The notes beneath the pieces are model-generated. The model was given only the letters and a program-made list of their open reading frames with translations, was not told the origin of the DNA and ran no database searches. A program made the position numbers and the translations under genes. Of a DNA stretch of 21,437 nucleotides, positions 14,455 to 21,437 are shown in pieces (positions within the stretch are counted from its first letter, which is position 1; every line of letters begins with the position of its first letter). The DNA comes from Jejubacter sp036620675 (lineage in GTDB: Bacteria > Pseudomonadota > Gammaproteobacteria > Enterobacterales > Enterobacteriaceae): the NCBI GenBank assembly GCA_036620675.1, contig JAZHEE010000052.1. One strand, 5' to 3'.

Positions 14455-15657
14455 ATGAGCAGTATTTGTGTAGATTCGTTTATGTTGGAAAATGGTGAGA
14501 GGTATTGCCATGTTGTAAATAAAAAAACTGGTGAGCCATTGTATTATCCAAATTTGTATATAACAACACAAGTCAGAAATCGGTCAGAGTCTATATCAAC
14601 AATGAAAGTTATTGCCAGCAGCATTTCATTGTTATATCGATTCTTTATGAGGAAAGAGATCAATATTGATGAAAGAATTCAGAAAAGGATATTTCTGGCT
14701 CCTCATGAAATTGATGATTTGATTGAGTTTACTTCATTCAATTTTAAAAGTGGTGGAGATAATGATTTTTACGTTTCAAATGTCAAAAAACCAACTAAGT
14801 ATTTTCGGATTACAACAATAGCTAACTATCTGGAATGGCTATGTAAAATACTTCTTTCTCATACAAATCAGAAAGATACAATCAAACAGATACTTGTTTT
14901 CATCAACAATATAAAAAGAAAGAAACCAAGAAACAATGACAAATATGTTATGGATATCGAAAAGAGCTTAGACAAAGCTCAACTGGATACTTTGTTTAGC
15001 ATTCTTTCGCCAGGAAGTAACTTGAACCCGTTTACGGAAATAGTACAAAAAAGAAATAACCTAATATTCCTATTATTACATTGCTTTGGCATGAGAGCCG
15101 GTGAACTTTTGAATCTGCGAATTGGTGACATAGATTTTGCAGAATCAACAATAGCAATAAGGAGGAGAGCAAATGATAAAACAGATCCGCGAGTTTATCA
15201 GCCATTAGTGAAGACTTGTGAGAGGAAGTTAATTGCTGATGCGAACCTTATATATGAAATTTCAGATTATATCTTGAATGATCGTAGGAAAGTCCAAAAT
15301 GCTAATAAGCATGACTTTCTATTTATTACCTATAAGGAAGGGAAGACTCAAGGGCAACCGCTGTCATTTTCTTCATACCATAAGATAGTGAGTGTTGTTC
15401 GTCAATCATCCTCGCTTCTAAGTGGATTAACAGGCCATAAATTACGACACACATGGAATTATGAGTTCTCGAAAACAATAGATAAGGCCAAGGACATATC
15501 CGATGAAAAAGAGCAACAAATCCGTTCTTATCTAATGGGATGGATACCAGGTTCAGACACTTCAATAATCTATAATCGCAGGCATATTTTTGAGCTATCG
15601 AAAAAAACTGCACTTGAGCAGCAAGAGCAGCTATTCAAAGGAGGATTTGATGAATAA
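14455..15657 (+). CDS. ginA: GInt-type tyrosine recombinase A
   Basis: A 400-aa tyrosine recombinase resembling the first gene of GInt and Tn554-like (TnpA) modules. It has an N-terminal SAM-like core-binding domain (about 40-155) and a catalytic domain (about 170-385). Catalytic residues are R214 (FGMRAGELLNL), H328 and R331 (GHKLRH), W363 where many relatives have His (YLMGWIPGSDTS), and nucleophile Y373 (IIYNRRH). AGGAGG is 5 bases before the ATG. It heads a four-gene operon; the next gene overlaps it by 8 bases. In GInt islands all four gin genes are needed for integration and excision. The symbol reflects gene order and architecture and is not search-confirmed. Confidence 0.78.
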   Translation: MSSICVDSFMLENGERYCHVVNKKTGEPLYYPNLYITTQVRNRSESISTMKVIASSISLLYRFFMRKEINIDERIQKRIFLAPHEIDDLIEFTSFNFKSGGDNDFYVSNVKKPTKYFRITTIANYLEWLCKILLSHTNQKDTIKQILVFINNIKRKKPRNNDKYVMDIEKSLDKAQLDTLFSILSPGSNLNPFTEIVQKRNNLIFLLLHCFGMRAGELLNLRIGDIDFAESTIAIRRRANDKTDPRVYQPLVKTCERKLIADANLIYEISDYILNDRRKVQNANKHDFLFITYKEGKTQGQPLSFSSYHKIVSVVRQSSSLLSGLTGHKLRHTWNYEFSKTIDKAKDISDEKEQQIRSYLMGWIPGSDTSIIYNRRHIFELSKKTALEQQEQLFKGGFDE

Positions 15658-16960
15658 TTTAATTAAACAAAGCTCTGATAAAATGTCAATTCATGAACAA
15701 AAAATCGTCACTTTGATTGAGAGCCATGGAATCAATATTAGAGACTTGATATGTGTTATGAACAAAAGTTTGGTTTGTGGATTTGTGAATACATTACAGT
15801 ATTATTTTTGTAGTAAAAGCCATTTGTATGTAAAAACAATAGTTAAAAATATGAAGAAGTTTATTAAAAATGTTTCTCCTAATTACATTGATGATAAAGT
15901 AATAATCCAATATCAAAATATGCAATCAGCAAATAAACCATCATATTTGCGAGGTTTACGGCCATTTTTTACTAAATGGTTTGAATTAGGATACCCCGGA
16001 ATAGATGAAAGTGCTGTTGAAATAGCAAAGCATTTTGACCTAAAAATAAAAAAAACTGGTAAACCTATATTACAAGATGATCCAACTGTGGGTCCACTGA
16101 CTAAAGAGGAACACACTTCCTTGATCAAGGCTATGAGTCACGCATATAGCATAGGTGAACTGTCACTGTCAGATTATGCGATATCGCTATTAATAAGTCT
16201 TACCGGCAGAAGACCTCAGCAGTTAGTTATGTTGAAATATAAAGACCTTCTTCAAAAGAACTTAGATAATGGTAAAGTAGAATATTTAATTTCAGTACCA
16301 CGGGTTAAACAAAGGGGTAAACAACTACAATATCGAGAACTACCAATAATCTCAGAGGTTGCATCAATTGTTCAACTTCAAGCTAATCATTCCGTGAGGC
16401 TTGTTGAGCAAAACCTTGGCAAAACCCTTGATGATCATGCTAAAGGCAAGGTTCCAGTTTTCTTGAACGAGGAAAAACTGCTTGATTTAGCCGTAATAGA
16501 TTTTAACTTCCTGGAATCTAATAAAATATATGCAAAACCAACAATTGCTAATCGGGCATTAAAGAATATTGTTAATACTGTGAACTTAATTTCAAATCGT
16601 ACAGGTTCTCTACTCAATGCTACTCCTCGCAGGCTTCGTTATACAATAGCAACTATGCTGGCTAAGGATGGTCATAATGCCAATACTATAGCTGAATTGT
16701 TGGATCATTCTTCTACTTCAAGTACGGGAATTTATATTAAAAATCTTGCTGAGAGTGTTGAAAGGATTGATTCCGCTGTTTCAGAACAATTGTCATTTGT
16801 CGCTGAAATTTTTATGAATGGAATAAAATCAAAAGAGATGATGAATTTCAAGTTTTGCTCCTCTAGAAAATGCCAAAGTCAGAATTTAAATGTAAATTTT
16901 CCTTGTAATGAATGTGCTTTCTTTATGCCAGTTGATATTGACGAGGTAAATCCCCGATGA
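15650..16960 (+). CDS. ginB: GInt-type tyrosine recombinase B
   Basis: A 436-aa second recombinase. The start at 15650 is fixed by AAGGAGG before it and overlaps the ginA stop by 8 bases; a TTG at 15590 is rejected. Catalytic candidates are R188 (LTGRRPQQLVML), R330 (ATPRRLRYTIATML, where the usual box II His is replaced by R327), H353 (LLDHSSTSSTGIY) and Y362. A C-terminal cysteine cluster C403, C408, C419, C422 (FCSSRKC ... PCNEC) looks like a small zinc site. The missing box II His does not rule out activity, since that position varies in the superfamily. Its stop overlaps the next start by 4 bases (ATGA), showing coupled translation. Confidence 0.75.
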   Translation: MNNLIKQSSDKMSIHEQKIVTLIESHGINIRDLICVMNKSLVCGFVNTLQYYFCSKSHLYVKTIVKNMKKFIKNVSPNYIDDKVIIQYQNMQSANKPSYLRGLRPFFTKWFELGYPGIDESAVEIAKHFDLKIKKTGKPILQDDPTVGPLTKEEHTSLIKAMSHAYSIGELSLSDYAISLLISLTGRRPQQLVMLKYKDLLQKNLDNGKVEYLISVPRVKQRGKQLQYRELPIISEVASIVQLQANHSVRLVEQNLGKTLDDHAKGKVPVFLNEEKLLDLAVIDFNFLESNKIYAKPTIANRALKNIVNTVNLISNRTGSLLNATPRRLRYTIATMLAKDGHNANTIAELLDHSSTSSTGIYIKNLAESVERIDSAVSEQLSFVAEIFMNGIKSKEMMNFKFCSSRKCQSQNLNVNFPCNECAFFMPVDIDEVNPR

Positions 16961-18831
16961 ACAATATTATTTTATTTAAATCTAAAAAACAACTTACGGC
17001 TGAAAACAATTATAATGAATTCATAAATTTTTGTCGCTATCAACTATCAGGGCTCACCCAAACTCAGGATTGGGAACAATATGTCTGGAAAGGGTATGTA
17101 ACCTTTAGAAAGATAGGGGTTGGACATAAAGCATTTAACTCCAAAGATGCAATGCATGAAGATTTCCTCGATTTTGCAAAAGCATATATCAGATATCAAC
17201 ACTCATTGAAACCCTTGAAAAATTATGGGGCAACAATGATGGCTTTGAGATGTCTCGAACAGGCTCTTTTGCAGGTTCTGAACAGTGGTCTCATTTATAA
17301 TGTTACAGCCGTTGTTTTTGATGAGGCAATGCAAATCGGAAGCAAATATTTTGAAGGTAATGTTCTCGCTCAATGTGGGATACAGCTTGAAAAAATATCA
17401 AAATTTCTATGTGAACATAACCTTGTGAAATCAGGATACATATCCTGGAAAAACCACGTGAAGCAGAAGGTCAAAAACAACTATCTTCCTGAGATTGAGG
17501 ACTATCACAGAAACGATAAGTTACCCGATGAAGCAGCATTACTTGCTATTGCTGATATTTTTTCTAAAAATGATGAGCTACTGAGTCCAAGGGATAAATT
17601 CACCAGTTCAGTATTTGCACTTCTGCTTTGTTGTCCGAGCAGAATTTCTGAGATTTTAGCCTTACCTGCTGATTGTGAGATTACACAAAAAGATGAGAAG
17701 GGTGTCGAAAGATATGGTCTGAGATTCTATTCGGTTAAGGGGTATGGCCCTAATATCAAGTGGATTCCACAGGTTATGATACCAGTTGCGAAGAAAGCGA
17801 TTAGAAGATTGCTTTCCTTATCACAAAATGCAAGGGCGTTTGCTCAATGGTGCGAAAAATATCCTGATAAATTTTACCAACATGAACTTTGCCCAAAAGT
17901 TGATGAAAAATCAAAGTTGACAGTTATACAGGTTTGTCATGCACTTGGCTACCCTTTACATGATCACAAATCTTGCGTTCTAAAAATCAAAAAGACAAGT
18001 CTGGATGGTAGGAAAAGTTTCTTAAACCCCAATGATTATATCTATTCATTGAATGAGTTATGGGAAATGATTATCTCTGGTTTTAGTAAAGACTTTCCTT
18101 GGTATGATGAAGAAAAATCTATAAGATTTAGTAATGCATTATGTTTATTGAATCCTCGCCAATTTTCTTTATCCCAAATGAGCGATATCTATTCATTTTA
18201 TAAACCTACTAAAGGATTCTTTTTTAAAGACATACAAGATAAAACAAGTAATGAGTCTGGATTTAAAAATATTTTCGCCCGATACGGATATTATGATATT
18301 GAAGGAAAACCACTACTTATTCGGTCGCACCAACCACGGCACCTATTAAATACAATAGCCCATTATGGTGAAATGTCTGAGCTTGATATAGCTAAATGGT
18401 CTGGTCGTATCAATGTGAATCAAAACAGAGTTTATAACCATGTGTCGGAAGAAGATATGTTAGATAAAATTAAAGCTATTAAATTGAACAAGAGTAATTA
18501 TTGTAAAAGGGAGTTAATTCCCTCAAATGAATCGACAGTTGACTTTGATAACCTTTATCAAGGGGCAATTCACTTAACAGAGTTTGGTTACTGTGTGCAT
18601 AACTATTTAGTTCGTCCTTGTACTAAAATCAATGAATTTATAGAATATGATAATGAAACACTGGACATGAAATCAGTAGATAAAATTAGACTTGAATCTA
18701 TCCGCGAAAAAGTAACAAAACTGAAGAGTATAACGCAGACCGCTTATGAAAATGGTGATTATGGTGCAGACAAATGGCTGCAACACCATGAAAAAAATCT
18801 GGAAAGAATTAATAAGCTTTTGAATAATTAA
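16957..18831 (+). CDS. ginC: GInt-type large tyrosine recombinase C (TnpB-like)
   Basis: A 624-aa recombinase, the size of Tn554 TnpB (about 630). The N-terminal half (1-200) is a helical core-binding region. Catalytic parts are R229 (CCPSRISEILAL), H458 and R461 (RSHQPRHLLNTI), W481 in place of the third-box His (IAKWSGRINVNQN) and Y493 (RVYNHV). A long insertion (about 300-450) separates boxes I and II. The C-terminal GYCVHNYLVRPCTK (about 545-557) is the Cys/His motif seen in this subgroup, followed by a helical tail. The ATG overlaps the previous stop; GAGG is about 10 bases upstream. It probably acts as a complex with GinA and GinB. Confidence 0.78.
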   Translation: MNNIILFKSKKQLTAENNYNEFINFCRYQLSGLTQTQDWEQYVWKGYVTFRKIGVGHKAFNSKDAMHEDFLDFAKAYIRYQHSLKPLKNYGATMMALRCLEQALLQVLNSGLIYNVTAVVFDEAMQIGSKYFEGNVLAQCGIQLEKISKFLCEHNLVKSGYISWKNHVKQKVKNNYLPEIEDYHRNDKLPDEAALLAIADIFSKNDELLSPRDKFTSSVFALLLCCPSRISEILALPADCEITQKDEKGVERYGLRFYSVKGYGPNIKWIPQVMIPVAKKAIRRLLSLSQNARAFAQWCEKYPDKFYQHELCPKVDEKSKLTVIQVCHALGYPLHDHKSCVLKIKKTSLDGRKSFLNPNDYIYSLNELWEMIISGFSKDFPWYDEEKSIRFSNALCLLNPRQFSLSQMSDIYSFYKPTKGFFFKDIQDKTSNESGFKNIFARYGYYDIEGKPLLIRSHQPRHLLNTIAHYGEMSELDIAKWSGRINVNQNRVYNHVSEEDMLDKIKAIKLNKSNYCKRELIPSNESTVDFDNLYQGAIHLTEFGYCVHNYLVRPCTKINEFIEYDNETLDMKSVDKIRLESIREKVTKLKSITQTAYENGDYGADKWLQHHEKNLERINKLLNN

Positions 18832-18845
18832 AACAGGAGATGCAT

Positions 18846-19232
18846 ATGGCAAAACATTTAAACAGGAGTGAAATAAAAGCAATTACACACATGATACTGA
18901 CTTGGGACGGCAAAATCACATGGAGTGATTTATGCGAATCAGTTTATAAGAATTTAAACAGAACTATTACAAGGCAATCTTTAAGTGCTCATGATGAAGT
19001 TGTTGAAGCATATAGAACAAAGAAAAATTTGTCTAATTTGAAAAAATCTGGCCTTAAAAAGCCAGCTAACTTAACGATTGCGGCACAACAAATAATAAAT
19101 CTTAAAGCCGAAAATGAAATGTTGAAAAAACAGAACAATAGATACAAAGAGCAGTTTAGCTATTGGCAGTATAATGCTTATAGACATGGTCTCACTATGG
19201 AACAATTGAATAGACCATTTAATAAAAAATAA
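18846..19232 (+). CDS. ginD: Small HTH/coiled-coil recombination accessory protein (TnpC-like)
   Basis: A 128-aa protein completing the four-gene module. The N-terminal half (RSEIKAITHMILTWDGKITW to SLSAHDEVVEAYRTKK) looks like a helix-turn-helix DNA-binding domain. Residues about 75-108 (IAAQQIINLKAENEMLKKQN) are a coiled coil. Tn554 TnpC (about 125 aa) and GInt GinD have this same size and form, and act as accessory or orientation factors. An ATG at 18840 is in frame, but AGGAG would then touch it; the ATG at 18846 has it 6 bases away. It starts 14 bases after ginC on the same strand. Confidence 0.75.
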   Translation: MAKHLNRSEIKAITHMILTWDGKITWSDLCESVYKNLNRTITRQSLSAHDEVVEAYRTKKNLSNLKKSGLKKPANLTIAAQQIINLKAENEMLKKQNNRYKEQFSYWQYNAYRHGLTMEQLNRPFNKK

Positions 19233-19238
19233 TAGTTG

Positions 19239-19258
19239 ATAGGTTACACCTATTGACA
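19239..19258 (+). promoter_or_regulatory. Palindrome and -35 box before the first cargo gene
   Basis: ATAGGT-TAC-ACCTAT (19239-19253) is a perfect 6-3-6 palindrome ending at a consensus -35 hexamer TTGACA (19253-19258). A -10 is less clear: TATAAA at 19279-19284 gives a long 20-base spacer and TAAATA at 19275 a 16-base one. It suggests separate, repressible transcription of the gene at 19329. Confidence 0.4.
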
Positions 19259-19328
19259 AGTTAAATAAATACGATAAATATAAATATATGGTCAGGATGA
19301 CTATTTCAATTATGCAAGGATGCATTTT

Positions 19329-19754
19329 ATGGACAAAAACATCATCAATTCAGAGTTTACTCTGGAAGAGCAACTTATCATTATAATTGATAAATATATC
19401 TCAAAACGGTACCAGCCCGGAGATAAAAGTTTCTCATATCAACTTTACCTAATTTTTGTGGGATACCATTTAAAATATTTCTACCCTAAAAGGATTTATT
19501 CCAAATCCAATCGTAATATTGATAACATAATGACTATGTTTAGCTCGGTATACAAAAGTCTGACAAGCAATCTTCTACAACGATTAAATAACAAAGAAGG
19601 AGTTATTAGGGAACTAAACTCGCTTGTTAATTACATAGATAACAATCAAGAAATAGCAGAGGAAATCTATGCTACTGTCAGAGCACAATATGAAATGAAA
19701 GTAATTGAGAAAGAGTTAACCCATGAAGTTCGCGTAAGAACCGTCAGGTTATAG
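19329..19754 (+). CDS. Hypothetical protein, first gene after the gin operon
   Basis: A 141-aa soluble, mostly helical protein not recognised. Residues 10-55 are aromatic and hydrophobic (EEQLIIIIDKYISKRYQPGD, SYQLYLIFVGYHLKYFYP); the rest is charged and helical, with a likely coiled coil near 85-130 (LNSLVNYIDNNQEIAEEIYA). No signal peptide or catalytic motif is visible. AAGGA lies 8 bases before the ATG at 19329, so that is preferred to the one at 19320. It is 96 bases after ginD with its own -35-like box and palindrome. It could be a fifth gene linked to recombination or the first cargo gene. Base composition matches the gin genes. Confidence 0.55.
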   Translation: MDKNIINSEFTLEEQLIIIIDKYISKRYQPGDKSFSYQLYLIFVGYHLKYFYPKRIYSKSNRNIDNIMTMFSSVYKSLTSNLLQRLNNKEGVIRELNSLVNYIDNNQEIAEEIYATVRAQYEMKVIEKELTHEVRVRTVRL

Positions 19755-19763
19755 GCAATAAAA

Positions 19764-19781
19764 AGCCCCTAAGCAGGGGCT
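19764..19781 (-). terminator. Intrinsic terminator of the minus-strand cargo group
   Basis: AGCCCCT / AGGGGCT, a 7-bp perfect stem with a 4-base loop; on the minus strand it is followed by TTTTTATT. It lies 26 bases beyond the stop of the 19808-20122 lipoprotein gene and between convergent genes. Confidence 0.85.
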
Positions 19782-19807
19782 AAAAAAAGACTTAGTGATA
19801 CAGGCTA

Positions 19808-20122
19808 CTACTGAACTTCTTTCCAGATACCATCTGCTTTCACAAGCTTAATAGGCTTTGTCTGTTTCATATTACTAATAGAGGCATCGACAATGCAGTT
19901 ATAAACATTGTTTGCTTCTTCTGTGCAGCTAACTTTCTTCACATAATCGATTCTTAAAAGATCCTTTTCTGAAACTCTTGAATCAAAAGCTTTCATACTG
20001 GCATTTGATTTATCTACAACACTTTTGAAAGCATTGTATATATCGTCTTGCGATGGTTCACTGTTACATGCGGTTAGAAGAAATGAGGTAAGAATAACTG
20101 TGAGGATTGAGTATATTTTCAT
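19808..20122 (-). CDS. Small outer-membrane lipoprotein, unknown function
   Basis: A 104-aa lipoprotein precursor. The signal peptide ends with lipobox LTAC, C19; the next residues Asn-Ser carry no inner-membrane retention signal, so it should go to the outer membrane. The mature part is about 86 aa, with DDIYNAFKSVVDKSNASMKA helices, two cysteines (VSCTEEANNVYNCIV) that may form a disulfide, and a closing GIWKEVQ strand typical of small NTF2- or DUF4878-like periplasmic folds; that fold assignment is a guess. The ATG at 20122 is preferred to a TTG at 20134; GGAT precedes it. It follows the BamE-like gene by 18 bases, so the two are cotranscribed, ending at the terminator at 19764. Confidence 0.7.
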   Translation of the reverse strand: MKIYSILTVILTSFLLTACNSEPSQDDIYNAFKSVVDKSNASMKAFDSRVSEKDLLRIDYVKKVSCTEEANNVYNCIVDASISNMKQTKPIKLVKADGIWKEVQ

Positions 20123-20140
20123 TTTCTTATCCAAAAATAA

Positions 20141-20527
20141 TTAATTAAGAATACCAGTTTTGGTGTTGTTGTTATCAGAGGAGAAAGTCCATTTACTTAC
20201 GGTCTCTCCCTTGAAGTCGATCTCAAGAGTTTTAGACTGAGTCTGAGAACCGCCAGTAAACAGCCCCACAACAGGAATGAAAGTCGTTGCATTGAACTGA
20301 TTGTTAGACATGAAATATTTCCATTGCTCATTTCCGTCATCGAGTGTGGTTCTTGTATCAGGCTCACCTAACTTAGTGAGTAATTCAGTCTTAGTTGTTT
20401 TGTTTTTAATGATCTTTGACTGGAGGCTTTGAGGTGTTTCGTTTTTAAGGTTCTGGTTCCCTGATGTTGAACAGCCAGAAAGCAGAAAGACAATAATAAA
20501 AAAAGAGGACGTTATAAATCGGTTCAT
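20141..20527 (-). CDS. BamE/SmpA-like small lipoprotein
   Basis: A 128-aa lipoprotein with lipobox LSGC, C19 followed by Ser-Thr (outer-membrane sorting). The mature part has the SmpA/OmlA (BamE) pattern: KTTKTELLTKLGEPDTRTTL (44-61, helix and GEPD turn at 54-57) followed by QWKYFM strand residues and LEIDFKGETVSKWTF near the end. BamE folds occur in the outer-membrane protein assembly complex but also in many unrelated small lipoproteins and phage or plasmid genes, so a Bam role is not implied. A hydrophobic glycine-rich segment FIPVVGLFTGG (83-93) interrupts the domain. It is upstream in the operon with the 104-aa lipoprotein. Confidence 0.72.
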   Translation of the reverse strand: MNRFITSSFFIIVFLLSGCSTSGNQNLKNETPQSLQSKIIKNKTTKTELLTKLGEPDTRTTLDDGNEQWKYFMSNNQFNATTFIPVVGLFTGGSQTQSKTLEIDFKGETVSKWTFSSDNNNTKTGILN

Positions 20528-20568
20528 TTACTTTCTCATTTTATGTTTGCGGTTGTGTGAAATTAATT

Positions 20569-20841
20569 TCACCGTATAAAAACAACTCTGTCTGCATACA
20601 TTCTTTTGATTTTATAGATAAGAATAATGATGCTTACGAAAAACGTAATGACTGATACAAGAGTGCTGCCGGTCCACGAAAATGCTAACCACGCGAGACC
20701 AAATGCCACGAATTGAAACAGGAATGCCACACTGAGCGGGCTTTCACCGTAAGCGACCTTTGCATGACAGCCTTTGCAAATCCGCACACCATGAGGACTT
20801 TGTGTAAAGCAGAACGGGCACTTTATTGTTTCGTTTTCCAT
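20569..20841 (-). CDS. Zinc-ribbon, two-helix membrane protein
   Basis: A 90-aa protein. An N-terminal zinc ribbon uses C8, C11, C22 and C25 (KCPFCF ... ICKGCHA), then two hydrophobic segments at about 37-55 and 58-77 form a membrane hairpin, with a positively charged tail (KIKRMYADRVVFIR). This small zinc-ribbon/membrane type is common in accessory regions and has no assigned function. GGGA lies about 6 bases before the ATG. It is 41 bases upstream of the BamE-like gene on the same strand, so the three genes could be one operon. The 224 bases before it (20842-21065) hold no clear gene; they are AT-rich with CGATC-containing short repeats. Confidence 0.68.
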   Translation of the reverse strand: MENETIKCPFCFTQSPHGVRICKGCHAKVAYGESPLSVAFLFQFVAFGLAWLAFSWTGSTLVSVITFFVSIIILIYKIKRMYADRVVFIR

Positions 20842-21065
20842 AGCTATCCCAATCTGGAAGATTAAATGGTGCGTTTACAGAGATTCTCGATGACCGACTC
20901 GCTTTAGTAAAATTGCTTGTACCGATCGATGGTTGTTACTTGATAGGTGTTATATATCATAACTAGTTTATCGATCTGTAATAACGATCAATATTTTCTT
21001 GACTAAACACAAATCTATTACTAGAGAATAGAGTGTGGTTACGAAAGGTGTTTACAACTAGCTGT

Positions 21066-21437
<372 letters not shown>

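Noticed and set aside
14455..18831. RIT element (three recombinases in trio) or gamma-mobile-trio island
   Set aside because: RIT elements lack the fourth TnpC-like gene, and the gamma-mobile-trio has three genes of a different make-up; four genes of 400, 436, 624 and 128 aa fit ginABCD better. Not excluded without a search.

Overview
The window looks like an enteric bacterium chromosome (Enterobacterales, most likely Enterobacteriaceae) carrying a nested mobile region. The left half holds close relatives of E. coli yhaK, yhaJ, yhaH, yqjG, yqjF, yjgR, ahr (yjgB) and the tRNA gene leuX. It is GC-rich, with tightly packed genes and ordinary Shine-Dalgarno sites. From the tRNA onward the DNA turns visibly AT-rich and the genes become unfamiliar.

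Backbone, 1 to about 11100. An Skp/OmpH-like lipoprotein gene (209-724) faces yhaK (bicupin pirin). yhaJ (LysR regulator) diverges from yhaK. yhaH (DUF805), yqjG (glutathionyl-hydroquinone reductase) and yqjF (DoxX) lie on the minus strand. yhaH carries an apparent small deletion with a frameshift that removes its last membrane segment. Next come yjgR (HerA-like ATPase), a fused ATP-type dihydroxyacetone kinase with an Asp-to-Asn change at a metal-binding position, and the zinc aldehyde reductase ahr. A translationally coupled pair, an HNH endonuclease and a SAM-dependent methyltransferase, sits between ahr and leuX. yqjF and yjgR lie far apart in E. coli K-12, so their adjacency here marks a rearranged backbone.

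Island 1, from about 11083. leuX (tRNA-Leu, anticodon CAA) has its own promoter and is followed at once by a P4-type integrase with candidate arm-type repeats. Then come a DUF6387-like protein, an AlpA-type regulator and a small unknown gene. This is the standard beginning of a P4-like satellite or island using the 3' end of a tRNA gene as attachment site. The far end is not in the window.

Island 2, about 14200 to 21437, is the most interesting part. Four tightly packed genes encode three different tyrosine recombinases (400, 436 and 624 aa) and a 128-aa helix-turn-helix/coiled-coil protein. This is the layout of the ginABCD operon that defines GInt genomic islands, and is related to Tn554 tnpABC. 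The 280 bases upstream contain a dif-shaped 8-6-8 inverted repeat and two longer nested inverted repeats, which are candidates for the element end and its operators. The region downstream, apparently cargo, holds an unknown plus-strand gene and a minus-strand group: two small outer-membrane lipoproteins (one BamE-like), a zinc-ribbon membrane protein, and the C-terminal part of a protein whose upstream end is an Ala-Pro repeat coded by a GCAGGA hexanucleotide array. The window ends inside that array. The recombination operon belongs to a known class; the cargo genes are not recognised and could be the undescribed part.
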